A DNA stretch of 36,543 nucleotides from CAYSDH01 sp964429805 (GTDB lineage: Bacteria; Bacteroidota; Bacteroidia; Flavobacteriales_D; JABDKJ01), in contig CAYSDH010000030.1 of NCBI GenBank assembly GCA_964429805.1, forward strand, positions 1 to 36,543, given 5' to 3'. Position numbers and translations under genes: made by a program. Numbering within the stretch: position 1 is the first letter of the stretch; the number at the start of each line of letters is the position of its first letter. Of the stretch, positions 25,801-34,280 are shown piece after piece. Under the pieces are notes generated by a model. The model was not told the DNA's origin. It ran no database searches and saw only the letters and a list, made by a program, of their open reading frames with translations.

Positions 25801-25866
25801 ATGCTGCAAGGCAGCACAGAGCAATACCAAGACAACACATGTCTTTAAAAGCCATGAATAAAACAT
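22849..25866 (-). CDS. Propeller-type sensor histidine kinase, LytS family
   Basis: 1005 residues from ATG 25866 (signal sequence MFYSWLLKTCVVLVLLCAALQ). Residues about 25-640 carry repeated two-component propeller units (SQSEVSDIVEDDLGRLF, DDYVWAIHQDSSSNIWIGTSGGG, GDIVYDIHEDNLGRIWIGTIQGG) folding as periplasmic beta-propellers. A Y_Y_Y domain follows (PRGMSYSFRLEGLDDQWS), one transmembrane helix (about 752-775), a short coiled coil, a His_kinase domain with phospho-acceptor His808 in MNPHFLFNSLNS, and an HATPase domain (LQPYVENAIWHG, EDNGVG). Such sensors often watch extracellular polysaccharide or its breakdown. The receiver-only regulator is its immediate partner; the M3 peptidase gene lies 68 bp upstream on the same strand. 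Confidence 0.92.
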   Translation of the reverse strand: MFYSWLLKTCVVLVLLCAALQHNAQIRYVKNYSVSDGLSQSEVSDIVEDDLGRLFLNTGAIGVDVFDGIEFSRIANTSDFSSKFVLKLFKDSSHRIWFISRLGIDQYSLNEISTTFFSDEIGGIGTVYAVAEKNEFIIYLATDKGLLEFDIDQSRVSKVSAIETSVTIYDMSFEDSGVLMLATASGLFSFDGETLEPHTVRGLKENESVTCLHSSADGRSFYGSKKGVYIKENDELRFKDFDILESNTVTTIFEADDGRVLFGTNGSGLIILEPEGRWTHVTQKEGLSDDYVWAIHQDSSSNIWIGTSGGGVDILAAEYFEIYSSKNGVLGDIVYDIHEDNLGRIWIGTIQGGITVIDDGEMTTYSTQDGLNHRTVRCFYQDNDTIWIGTEIGLTIYHDGKFEDLSERFSLSDLVLFDITRDRQGDMWFACRGERYFGPSGGLVKWDGKKATIYSKNDGLADDNIGCFLEDDQGLWMGTDIGFSLFKDGRFENFAFDDASSECHSQVIALRNDSRGNKWIGAVGGLSLSRNGEIECFSNHPSLKAKMIFLLELQGDSILWVGSAEGLEKVDLNTFYDTGEIKAEYYNGNNGFYGTECNQNAVLKDSKGRFWFGTIKGAVCYDPSKDRSETRKVPVLVTDLRLNGNYTDWKSKGFNVSDVNGLPENLKLDYQENNLLIEFLGLNPLDPRGMSYSFRLEGLDDQWSEPSLERSVYYSNLTPGAYSFQVRSGSPIKGEFSYSSSYQFEIVPAFWQEGWFIALSVLLLFLSVLGTFYLRVRNIERREKEKQEFKNRLSELEMTALRSQMNPHFLFNSLNSVNHFILKNNREQASRYLTKFSRLVRVVLQNSKEKQVTLFDELEALQLYMELERLRFDEAFEYAVSIDPHIDPNDYLIPPLLLQPYVENAIWHGLLHLEERKGKLKIEVSQSKTGLKILIEDNGVGREMAEKMKSKSATRKKSLGMKINEDRMKLTEELYNSKTRMTITDLKSGETALGTRVEVNVDYDV

Positions 25867-25934
25867 GGCCCGCAGTGCGCTTATGCCTCGGTTATGGAAG
25901 GGTGAGAATCTCAACTTGAATGAGCAGATAAAGA

Positions 25935-28094
25935 CTACTTCACCGGAAATCCTCGGTCTCGCATCAGGGCTTCGATATTGGCATCTCGCCCTCTAAACAA
26001 ACGGTAGGCCTCTACCGGATCATAAAAGTTACGAGGCGCAAATAAGTAGTCCACCATTTTTTTGGCAAGTGCTTTGTCGTAATAGCCGTTAGGCGATTTT
26101 TCAAATGCCTCGGCCGCATCAGAGGTCAGCACATCGGCCCACATGTATCCGTAATAAGCTGCTGCGTATCCTTCGCCTGAAAAGACGTGTCCGAAGTGTG
26201 TACTGCGATGCCTCATCGGGATTTCCTTCGGCATGTTAATTGACTCCAAGTACTCTTTTTCAAACTTGCCGATGTCTATTCCGGTAGGGTCTATGGAGTG
26301 ATACTTCATGTCCATGAGTGCTGAGGCGAGGTACTCAGTCGTTCCAAAACCTTGATTAAACGTGGACGCTTTCTTGATCTTCTCAACCAAAGATTTAGGC
26401 ATCGGCTCTCCTGTTTTGTGATGCACCAAAAACTGGTCTATCACCCGATCAGTAGACAGCCATCTCTCCAATAACTGAGATTGAAACTCGGTGTAATCTC
26501 TAACTCCTCCATCTAAGGTTGGGTAGCGCACCGTGCTCGACAAAAAGTGCAACGCATGTCCAAACTCGTGAAAGAATGTCTCGGCATCATCCCAAGAGAT
26601 AAGCACGGGCAGACCTGCAGCGCCTTTCACAAAGTTGGAATTATTAGAAGCGAGTACAGTCTTCTTTCCTTTATAGGTGGTGTGACTTCGGTATGTGCTC
26701 GCCCATGCTCCAGACCGCTTGCCTTTTCTGGCATAAGGATCAAGGTACCAGAGCCCTCTGTGCTTACCAGTTGATCTGTCTGTTACTTCCCAGACCTTTA
26801 CGTCTTCATGAAAGACTGGCACAGTTCCTTCTTTTAGGGCAGTAAAATCATAACCAAACAATTCTCCCGCTACATAAAACATGGCCTCTCGCAGCTTATC
26901 GAGCTGCAGATACTGCTTCACCTCATCAGAGTCGAGGTCATATTTATCTTTTCTCACCTTCTCGGCATAGTAACGATAGTCCCATGGGGCAATCTCGATA
27001 TCATGTCCAAGTTTGGTCGCTAACGCCTGCATGTCTGCTACTTCTTCTTCCACTCGTGCAGTGGCAGCCGGCCAAACTTTGTTCATCAAGTCTAGCGCTC
27101 TTTCAGGAGTCTTGGCCATTCTGTCTTGCAACCTCCATGAGGCATAATTTTCTTTACCCAACAGCGCGACACGCTCATCTCTGAGTTGCAAAATCTGTGC
27201 GATGAGCTTCTTGTTATCATACTCATCATTATTATTTCCTCTTGAGTAATAGTTGCGCCACACCTTCTCTCTGAGTGAGCGATCATCTGCATAGGTCAAA
27301 AACGGATCCATAGATGAGCGGCTGTTGGTGACCACATACTTGCCTTTATTATCTCGCTCTTCAGCGGCAGAAGCTGATGACGAGATGTACGACTCTGACA
27401 GGCCAGAAAGCTGAGACTCATCCAAATACATATCATACCCCTCTTCATCTGCCAGTATGTTGTTTGAAAACTGAGTGGTGAGTGTAGAAAGCTCTTTATT
27501 AATCTCTGCATAACGCGCCTTGGCGGCCGAGTCAAGGTCAGCTCCGTTCATCACATAGCGATCATAAATGAGTTGCACTACACGCTGCTGGTCTGGCTCC
27601 AATGGTGTTTTCTGTGCGTTATCGTAGACCGTTTTAATACGTGCAAACAGTGCTTGATTTTGCTGAATCTTTGATCCGTATTCTGAAATTTCTGGAGCCA
27701 GCTCTTGCTGAATCTCCCTAAACTCTGGACTCGACATATTACTGCTATAAATACTGTAATAAGTAAAAGCCCTTGACAGCGCTTCTCCCGTCCCCTCTAA
27801 TGCAACAATGGTGTTTTCGAAATTGGCTTCTTCCGTGTTTTGAGTAATCGCATCTACCTCTGTGAGTGCCGTGGCCATGCCTGCGCGTATAGCCTTGGCT
27901 ATATCAGTAACCTCCATTTTATCAAATGCTGGAACACCGCCATAATCGCCTGCCCATTCACTCAAAAAGATGTTTTCTGGTAGCTCACTCATCGTCTCGT
28001 TATTTTTAGTGCTTACGTCAGTTTCTTTAGGATTGTCAGCACATGAGCTTATCATTAGTATAAGTATCGCTGCGACAATGTTCACGCTTTTCAT
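25935..28094 (-). CDS. dcp: M3-family metallopeptidase lipoprotein (peptidyl-dipeptidase Dcp-like)
   Basis: 719 residues, normal for peptidyl-dipeptidase Dcp plus a leader. The zinc motif HEFGH is at 509-513 within ETFFHEFGHALHFL, and the downstream FQSQLLERW supplies the third ligand Glu. Other M3A landmarks are ALMDMKYHS, GHVFSGEGYAAAYYGYMWADVL and FEKSPNGYYDKALAKKM. The N-terminus is a lipoprotein signal with the lipobox ISSC (Cys18), unlike cytoplasmic Dcp, so it acts on peptides in the periplasm or at the surface. It probably releases C-terminal dipeptides from oligopeptides for uptake. First gene of the long minus-strand block; 183 bp separate its start from the divergent TfoX-like gene. 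Confidence 0.93.
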   Translation of the reverse strand: MKSVNIVAAILILMISSCADNPKETDVSTKNNETMSELPENIFLSEWAGDYGGVPAFDKMEVTDIAKAIRAGMATALTEVDAITQNTEEANFENTIVALEGTGEALSRAFTYYSIYSSNMSSPEFREIQQELAPEISEYGSKIQQNQALFARIKTVYDNAQKTPLEPDQQRVVQLIYDRYVMNGADLDSAAKARYAEINKELSTLTTQFSNNILADEEGYDMYLDESQLSGLSESYISSSASAAEERDNKGKYVVTNSRSSMDPFLTYADDRSLREKVWRNYYSRGNNNDEYDNKKLIAQILQLRDERVALLGKENYASWRLQDRMAKTPERALDLMNKVWPAATARVEEEVADMQALATKLGHDIEIAPWDYRYYAEKVRKDKYDLDSDEVKQYLQLDKLREAMFYVAGELFGYDFTALKEGTVPVFHEDVKVWEVTDRSTGKHRGLWYLDPYARKGKRSGAWASTYRSHTTYKGKKTVLASNNSNFVKGAAGLPVLISWDDAETFFHEFGHALHFLSSTVRYPTLDGGVRDYTEFQSQLLERWLSTDRVIDQFLVHHKTGEPMPKSLVEKIKKASTFNQGFGTTEYLASALMDMKYHSIDPTGIDIGKFEKEYLESINMPKEIPMRHRSTHFGHVFSGEGYAAAYYGYMWADVLTSDAAEAFEKSPNGYYDKALAKKMVDYLFAPRNFYDPVEAYRLFRGRDANIEALMRDRGFPVK

Positions 28095-28277
28095 ATTCCA
28101 GATTTAAAATTTATTACTCCTTGGAGGGACTCTACACTCCCTTAATTCTTGGTCAAAAGGTCAGTCAAAAAGTGATGCACTGCCCCATTTGCCGAATATT
28201 ATTGAACTCAAAGATACGAGTCGCAGGAAACTCTCTGGTCACTCAAGCGGGTGAGTAGAAAACATGTACACTTGTTT

Positions 28278-28637
28278 ATGGCTTTTGATGACTACCTGGC
28301 AGAACGCGTGCGCAGGATACTGACAGAACAAAAGGTTGACTTTAGTGAACGGAAGATGATGGGTGGCCTCGTCTTTATGGTAGATGAAAAAATGTGCGTT
28401 GGCGTTGATACAAATCGGAAAACCAACAAAGAACGTTTGATGGCACAAATAGGGAAAACGCATTATGAGGAAGCCCTCAAGGAAAAAGGAGTGAAAGAGA
28501 TGGACTTTACTGGCTCAAAGATGCGCGGCTTTGTATTCATCTAAGGTGAGGGTATAGACCTCGATAGTGACTTAGAGTTTTGGATTAGCAAAGCACTCGC
28601 TTTTAACCCTTTTGCCAAAAAGCCAAGAAAAAAATAG
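28278..28637 (+). pseudogene. TfoX N-terminal domain protein interrupted by in-frame TAA
   Basis: From ATG 28278 the frame gives MAFDDYLAERVRRIL, KMMGGLVFMVDEKMCVGV and EMDFTGSKMRGFVFI, the pattern of small TfoX_N proteins, and then meets TAA at 28542-28544. Read through, the same frame continues GEGIDLDSDLEFWISKALAFNPFAKKPRKK to TAG at 28635-28637; that is exactly how these proteins end (an acidic turn, an EFW helix, FNP, lysine tail). The whole would be 119 codons, the usual length. So one codon, differing from GAA, CAA or AAA by one base, breaks an otherwise intact gene. If the stop is real, an 88-residue product lacks its last helix. An upstream GTG at 28251 is less likely as start. TfoX relates to competence in other bacteria; these short forms have no clear role. 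Confidence 0.85.
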
Positions 28638-28715
28638 CTCCATTCATTCTATTCATTGTCTTGTAACCTCAAAGCACAATGTCTCGTTTAACTGACTAGC
28701 AGAGAATGTAAATTT

Positions 28716-31700
28716 ATGAAGTCAAGAGGATTAGTATCCTCTGAAAGACGCCTTCTAAGTCTACTTATCGCTATAATATTGGCAGCTAATGTCAATGCAG
28801 CGGATAGATATTGGGTGTCACTAGGAGCTGGATTTTGGAATGATGATTCTAATTGGTCCACCACTAGCGGAGGAATTGGCGGTGCTTCGGCACCAAGCGT
28901 AGGAGACAGAGCTATTTTTAACAGCAACGGTACTGGAGACTGTGAGTTGAGCGCACCGGTAACCTGTGCATCTATCTCATCAGGTGGATACAATGGTACA
29001 GTAGACCTTAAAGGCCATCAACTAGATGTTGATGGTAATATTCAGATTATCCTTGACGATATATCGTTTGATAGCACTCCTGCACCTGCTCTCTTGTATA
29101 TAAAGAGCACTGCTAAAATCACACTTGTCAACACAGACATTCATGTTCCACTAGAAATTCAAGCAGGTAGCGTAGACTTCAACGGAGGCATCTATTCAGA
29201 AAATGTATCTGTAGAAGTAACAGGAACCAGCAGTAATTTTGGACTCGGTGGCTGCATGTTTGCAAAAGACGTTGAGATTGAGAATAACGGTAGCAGCTGG
29301 TTCTTAATGGGACGAATTAATCCAGACAAATTTGGAGCTAGACTTACCCTCACTAACAATTCCCCGTCACGATTTAGAATGGCCTATTCTTCTGTTGGCA
29401 CAGAGTACCACGGTGATGTTGTTTTAAATAATAACGGAGGAGGAATTTGGTTTGGAGAATATTATGGCACCGCTGAACTAATGAACGGTGCGACTATCAC
29501 TGTCGGAAGTGAAGGGTTTACAAACGGAACTCTAAGGCTCAGAGGGTTTAAGCAAAATGGTCTAACTCCGCAAAACATTGCATTGACAGGAGATGCGATT
29601 TTCAGATCGTATAATCTTACAGAATTTGATGCTGAGTTGATGGTCTCATCTCCACGAATGTATCTTGACAGCACTGTTTTTCACTCAGATACGAAACTGG
29701 AAAAAACTGGCACTGGTAACGACTACTCAATCGGGAGTAATCTTTTTGAAGGCAATCTAAATATTGACAACATTAGTCCGGGCACCTTGGCTATGGGAAA
29801 TACAGAAGGTGACACTTATGAAGGAGATGTGACTTTAAATAATACTGGCCAAGGTCATCTTATCATAGCGAACAACTCTACTGACAATGTCATCAACGGA
29901 AACTTAATAGTAACCGAAGAGTCTGATGATGCAAACACTTACTTGTCAAATGGGGTCAATGCCGAATTACTGATACACGGCAACCTCGACATTAGCGCTA
30001 ATGGAAGTGGTGCGTCAACAGTGGTTTATGCTCCAAACACAGGCTCTCTCAAAGTAAGTGGCGATGTTACTATAGATAATCATGGAAGTGGTGACAACTG
30101 TCAAGTCATAATGGCAAATGGAGTCGAGTCAGTGCTTGAGGTAGGTGGTGATGTTGATGTTATAAATCAAGGAACCAACGTGTACCGCAGGGTATTTGTA
30201 GGAAACAACGGCTCTGTGAATATACAAGGCACCTTGAGCATTGAAAACTCAGCGAGTGCCACTCATTCGTTTTGTCATATCGGTAACACTGCCACCTCTG
30301 AAGTTACGCTCCATGACGACCTATTTTTGTCAGTAACTGACCTGGCATGTGATGGAATAATATTTGGCAACAGCGGACCTGTAACACTGAAGCCCGATTG
30401 TGACATTCATATTTCTGGACCATACATTGGCGGTCAACTTACGTTCCGAAACACGACCATGGAGAATACGACTCCACAGAATATTGTTTTGGGTACAGAC
30501 GCGCGAATGACCATAGATAGATCTACATGGTCTAGTGGAATTTATGCTGAAGCCGATAGAATATTTAGCCATGAAACAAGCTATGATGGTGATGTCACGT
30601 TTTTGAAAAAAGGCAGTGGATCTGACCAGTCTCGTGGAGGAAATGTCATACACGGAAACCTTAACTGGCTTAACGAAGGGGCAGATTACCTGATGGCCGG
30701 AACTCAAATTCCTGATAGTGTTATGGGTGACTTGTTAGTCCAATCTTCTGGTGAAGGAAGAACCTACTTTGCATACAACAGTCCTAACAATTTTGTAAGT
30801 GGTGAGCTACAAGTGCTGACGAAAAACAACTCTTTGGGTGTCATCGTTGCACGAGGAGAGAACTCTACCCTAACGGTAGGCGGAGAGACCCTTGTAGAAT
30901 CAACGGTGACTACTGGCACAAACACTCAAATCTTGATGGGCACGCACGGAGACATCACCTTTAACGATGACTTAAGCATGCTTAATAGTGCCAGCATTCA
31001 ATCGTCAATTATTACGGCCTATCATACTAGCTCAAATGTGACGGTTAATGGAGATGCATCAATCATTAACAATGGCACAGGAGACAACTCATTTAGTTCT
31101 TTGGCCTATCTCGGTCAAGCCCATGTGACTGGCTCACTGACTGCCGATAACAGTGGCACGGGACTCACCTCACAAGTGACGTTTGCTGACAGGGTGCAAT
31201 CATCTCTTCTCATAGATGGAGATTGTGATTTAATCAACGACAACTCCGGAACTACCCACCGCATTTACTTGGCTAACTCAGGAGATGTAGTACTTGGTGG
31301 AGAATTAAGCATTCAGAATAATAGTGACGCTAATAACTCGCATGTCTATGTCGCAAATGGTGCAGATGCATCAGCGCTGATCCATGGCAACGTTAACCTG
31401 GGCGTATCTCAAGCAGGATGTGACGGAATCTACTTTGGAAGCGGAATGGGCGAAACAACACTTAGCCCAGGCGTTTTAATTCTTATCCCTACTGAGTTTA
31501 ATTCAGGAACCCTCATGTTTAGAAACGCCTCTGTGCCTGGCACAAACGCTCAAGACATTACACTCACCGGCACGGGTAGCCTCTTAAACGACCGCTCTTT
31601 TTGGGGTGGATCATTGAAGGCAACGTCACCAAGAATTCGCTCGCATGAATGCCACTATTCTTCTGAGACATACTTTCATAAGACCGGAGCCGGATCAGAT

Positions 31701-34064
31701 CTTTCTCGCGGAGGAAACTTCTTTGAGACAAATGCGACATATAGAAATTCAGGATCCGACTACATCATGACCGGACATAGTCTCGCAGATAGTGTCATGG
31801 GAAATCTTGACCTTATTTCTGAGGCAAACGGCATCACTTACTTTGCCACAAATTCTGCCGACAACTACGTTAGTGGAAACCTGTACATGCTATCCACCTT
31901 GGCCAGCAGAGGTTTACGCGTGGCTAATGCCAATACGTCAAGCATTACAATTGACGGTGATGTAGAAGTGAAAAATACAACGAGCACTGCAGCAAACTCC
32001 TTATCTATTCTTGGAACAAATGGCGAAACACAAGTCAACGGTAATATCGCTTTGTGGAACAGTACCACATCGGCTAATTCGAGCATCGCGCTGGGTTACG
32101 GTGCTACATCGAAAACAACGATACATGGAGATGCAAAAGTGTACAATGATGGTAACGGGACATCAAACTACATCTGGATAAACAGAGCAGGAAACCTCAC
32201 TATGAATGGAGACGTGAACATAGATAACATCTGCACGGCTACTAATTCATCTATTCACCTAAACCAGCTAGGTTCTGCTCAATGCGAGCTTAACGGAAAC
32301 ATCTATTTAGATTCTTCTGCACCTGGTAGTGACGGTGTCTACATCGGTTCTTCTGGTGGTATTACAAGCCTAAATCCTGGCTACGCGATTATTACTAATG
32401 AAAGCGCCTTTGTATCAGGAAATATTTACATCCGCAATCTTGATCAGAAAGGAACAACTAGTAGCATCATTGATGCAGGAGATTTAGTAGCATTCACCTC
32501 TTTTATGTGTGATTGGGAGGCTCCGCTAAAAGTGAGCACTGGCCGAGTAAACATACGCGAATCGCTGTTTCAATCAGAGTCTAGTTTCTCTAAAAACGGA
32601 GTAGGAAATGATGCCTGCTATGGTGGCAACATCTTTATGAGCACGGCACGATTCTTTAACAACGCCACGCACTACCTCATGCCGAGCAACACCTTTGCCA
32701 ATATCTACGAGGGCGATGTGTATTACACTCAAAACTCAAGCGGCAGAATGTATGGCAGTTATAACTGCGAGAGCGAGTTTAAAAAAGACATCTATTTCAG
32801 CGTTAATAACTGGTGCAAACTCGCCACGGCTGGTAATGGAAAAGCAATATTTAACGGCACTGGTGACCAAACGATTTATGGCCTGAGCGGCACTATCATT
32901 CCTACGTTTCACAGAATGGAGGTCAACAAAACGAGCGGAGACCTAATCATCGATCAGTCCATCTACATTTCAAACTTACTTGAACTCAGAAATGGAATCG
33001 TTTTGTCATCTCCAACGGCTCTGCCTATTGTACAAAACAATGCCTTGGTCAACTTTACTTCAGACGACAGTCACGTAGTAGGACCGATTAGAAAAGTAGG
33101 TGATGACGCATTTGATTTTCCAGTCGGAAACGGAAGCCTGTATAGACCGATATCTATAAGTGCACCGACCTCAGGAATTGCGGCCTTTGAGGCAAGTTAT
33201 TTTCACTCAGATTCAGACGCTTTTTATGAGCATGATGACCGTGCCACAGACCTCTTGAGTCTCAACAACACCGAGTATTGGATCTTGGACCGAGTGGCTA
33301 CGTCAAATGCAGTAAGTGTTAAAATGAGCTGGGACTCAGCGACAAGCTCCAGCATACCGACTGACTTAAACGACATGGCCGTCTGCAGATGGAATGGAGA
33401 CAAGTGGTACAACCACGGTAACTCCTCATACACTGTCACTGGCGCAGGCGGGGAGCTTTGGTCAGAAAACACAATTAGCGACTTCAGTCCGTTTACGACA
33501 GGCATCAAAGAATTTGACATACCGCTACCTATAGAACTGCTCAGGTTTAGCGCAGAAAAAGTGGGCACAAGTGTGAAACTGAATTGGACTACTTCGTCTG
33601 AAATAAACAACGACTACTTCACCATAGAAAGAGCCAAAACCTCTGGTGACTGGGAAGAATTGACTACCATTCAGGCTGCAGGAAATAGCAGTATCGTGTT
33701 AGACTACAGCACTGTTGACACACATCCTTTTACAGGAACATCATACTACAGATTGAAGCAGACTGACTTTGATGGCCAGTTTGAATACTTCGACCCGATT
33801 GCCGTCTCCTTTGATACGGAACTTGAGTTAGAGGCCCTCCTCTATCCAAATCCTGCGAGAGACGAATTGCACGTGTCTGGCCTGTCAGGTAAAATAACAG
33901 GAGTTGATTTACTCAACAGCATGGGACAAACCTTGCGCACGCTTGCGATGAGAGAAGGGCAAGAACGTCTAGACCTGAATGTACAGGAACTGACTAATGG
34001 CATGTACTTCATCAGAGTGAAGACGGCTACATCAGAGAAAAGCTATCCTTTTGTAAAGGACTAA
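28716..34064 (+). CDS. Giant repetitive T9SS-secreted surface protein
   Basis: 1782 residues. A signal peptide (cleavage near VNA-A29) is followed by RYWVSLGAGFWNDDSNWSTTSGG, the opening seen in many large Bacteroidota adhesin-like proteins. Residues about 85-1390 are Gly/Asn/Thr/Ser-rich short strands (units like GDVTINNxGxG and SIENS), predicted as a long parallel beta-helix. From about 1395 to 1600 comes a conserved pre-terminal module (GPIRKVGDDAFDFPVGNG, EYWILDR, CRWNGDKWYNHGN, ISDFSPFTTG), then a beta-sandwich (LPIELLRFSAEKVGTSVKLNWTTSSE) and a type A T9SS domain (LYPNPARDELHVSG, GMYFIRVK). No enzymatic motif is visible; adhesion or gliding/biofilm structure is inferred. The gene stands alone, with a nested hairpin about 110 bp after its stop. 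Confidence 0.88.
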   Translation: MKSRGLVSSERRLLSLLIAIILAANVNAADRYWVSLGAGFWNDDSNWSTTSGGIGGASAPSVGDRAIFNSNGTGDCELSAPVTCASISSGGYNGTVDLKGHQLDVDGNIQIILDDISFDSTPAPALLYIKSTAKITLVNTDIHVPLEIQAGSVDFNGGIYSENVSVEVTGTSSNFGLGGCMFAKDVEIENNGSSWFLMGRINPDKFGARLTLTNNSPSRFRMAYSSVGTEYHGDVVLNNNGGGIWFGEYYGTAELMNGATITVGSEGFTNGTLRLRGFKQNGLTPQNIALTGDAIFRSYNLTEFDAELMVSSPRMYLDSTVFHSDTKLEKTGTGNDYSIGSNLFEGNLNIDNISPGTLAMGNTEGDTYEGDVTLNNTGQGHLIIANNSTDNVINGNLIVTEESDDANTYLSNGVNAELLIHGNLDISANGSGASTVVYAPNTGSLKVSGDVTIDNHGSGDNCQVIMANGVESVLEVGGDVDVINQGTNVYRRVFVGNNGSVNIQGTLSIENSASATHSFCHIGNTATSEVTLHDDLFLSVTDLACDGIIFGNSGPVTLKPDCDIHISGPYIGGQLTFRNTTMENTTPQNIVLGTDARMTIDRSTWSSGIYAEADRIFSHETSYDGDVTFLKKGSGSDQSRGGNVIHGNLNWLNEGADYLMAGTQIPDSVMGDLLVQSSGEGRTYFAYNSPNNFVSGELQVLTKNNSLGVIVARGENSTLTVGGETLVESTVTTGTNTQILMGTHGDITFNDDLSMLNSASIQSSIITAYHTSSNVTVNGDASIINNGTGDNSFSSLAYLGQAHVTGSLTADNSGTGLTSQVTFADRVQSSLLIDGDCDLINDNSGTTHRIYLANSGDVVLGGELSIQNNSDANNSHVYVANGADASALIHGNVNLGVSQAGCDGIYFGSGMGETTLSPGVLILIPTEFNSGTLMFRNASVPGTNAQDITLTGTGSLLNDRSFWGGSLKATSPRIRSHECHYSSETYFHKTGAGSDLSRGGNFFETNATYRNSGSDYIMTGHSLADSVMGNLDLISEANGITYFATNSADNYVSGNLYMLSTLASRGLRVANANTSSITIDGDVEVKNTTSTAANSLSILGTNGETQVNGNIALWNSTTSANSSIALGYGATSKTTIHGDAKVYNDGNGTSNYIWINRAGNLTMNGDVNIDNICTATNSSIHLNQLGSAQCELNGNIYLDSSAPGSDGVYIGSSGGITSLNPGYAIITNESAFVSGNIYIRNLDQKGTTSSIIDAGDLVAFTSFMCDWEAPLKVSTGRVNIRESLFQSESSFSKNGVGNDACYGGNIFMSTARFFNNATHYLMPSNTFANIYEGDVYYTQNSSGRMYGSYNCESEFKKDIYFSVNNWCKLATAGNGKAIFNGTGDQTIYGLSGTIIPTFHRMEVNKTSGDLIIDQSIYISNLLELRNGIVLSSPTALPIVQNNALVNFTSDDSHVVGPIRKVGDDAFDFPVGNGSLYRPISISAPTSGIAAFEASYFHSDSDAFYEHDDRATDLLSLNNTEYWILDRVATSNAVSVKMSWDSATSSSIPTDLNDMAVCRWNGDKWYNHGNSSYTVTGAGGELWSENTISDFSPFTTGIKEFDIPLPIELLRFSAEKVGTSVKLNWTTSSEINNDYFTIERAKTSGDWEELTTIQAAGNSSIVLDYSTVDTHPFTGTSYYRLKQTDFDGQFEYFDPIAVSFDTELELEALLYPNPARDELHVSGLSGKITGVDLLNSMGQTLRTLAMREGQERLDLNVQELTNGMYFIRVKTATSEKSYPFVKD
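29685..32820 (+). repeat. Long-period internal repeats in the giant surface protein
   Basis: Four copies of a module recur, recognisable by K-T/G-G-x-G-x-D followed by GGN: KTGTGNDYSIGSN (about 29704), KKGSGSDQSRGGN (about 30609), KTGAGSDLSRGGN (about 31683), KNGVGNDACYGGN (about 32595). Spacing is roughly 905, 1074 and 912 bp, so one interval holds about 55 residues more than the others. Each copy continues with a VMGDL/YEGDV-like strand, and the first three carry several 30-35 residue sub-repeats. Codons differ between copies, so the duplication is old. Confidence 0.7.
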
Positions 34065-34171
34065 TCTCCTGGTTGCAGCTCTCTCGCGGCTCCACTTTTT
34101 TATCATTCCTAGAATTGTTGTTTTTCGAAACAGTGATACGACTATCTATGCGTTACTTTCATCTTAAGAAC

Positions 34172-34218
34172 CTCAGTTGAAATCATGTTGTGACAAAAGC
34201 AACATTCTCTCAACTGAG
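34172..34218 (+). promoter_or_regulatory. Nested 47-nt stem-loop upstream of the glycosyltransferase
   Basis: CTCAGTTGA (34172-34180) pairs perfectly with TCAACTGAG (34210-34218). Inside, after a symmetric 4x4 internal loop (AATC/TCTC), ATGTTG (34185-34190) pairs with CAACAT (34200-34205) around a nine-base loop. It ends 62 bp before the glycosyltransferase ATG. No T run follows, so a leader RNA element or protein-binding site is more likely than a simple terminator. Confidence 0.6.
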
Positions 34219-34280
34219 ACCAAATATTTCTCCAGATTGAGAGCAAGTAAAGAATCTCACGCGGAATAGTAATTGGAAGC

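Noticed and set aside
6882..28544. Codon reassignment or programmed read-through of TAA suggested by two interrupted genes
   Set aside because: Many intact genes here end naturally with TAA (for example at 1774-1776 and 12226-12228), and the two contexts share no stimulatory signal. Independent mutations or base errors are simpler.
28716..34064. CRISPR-like or VNTR repeat array inside the giant gene
   Set aside because: Repeats are protein modules with diverged DNA and an unbroken reading frame; there is no constant repeat/variable spacer pattern.
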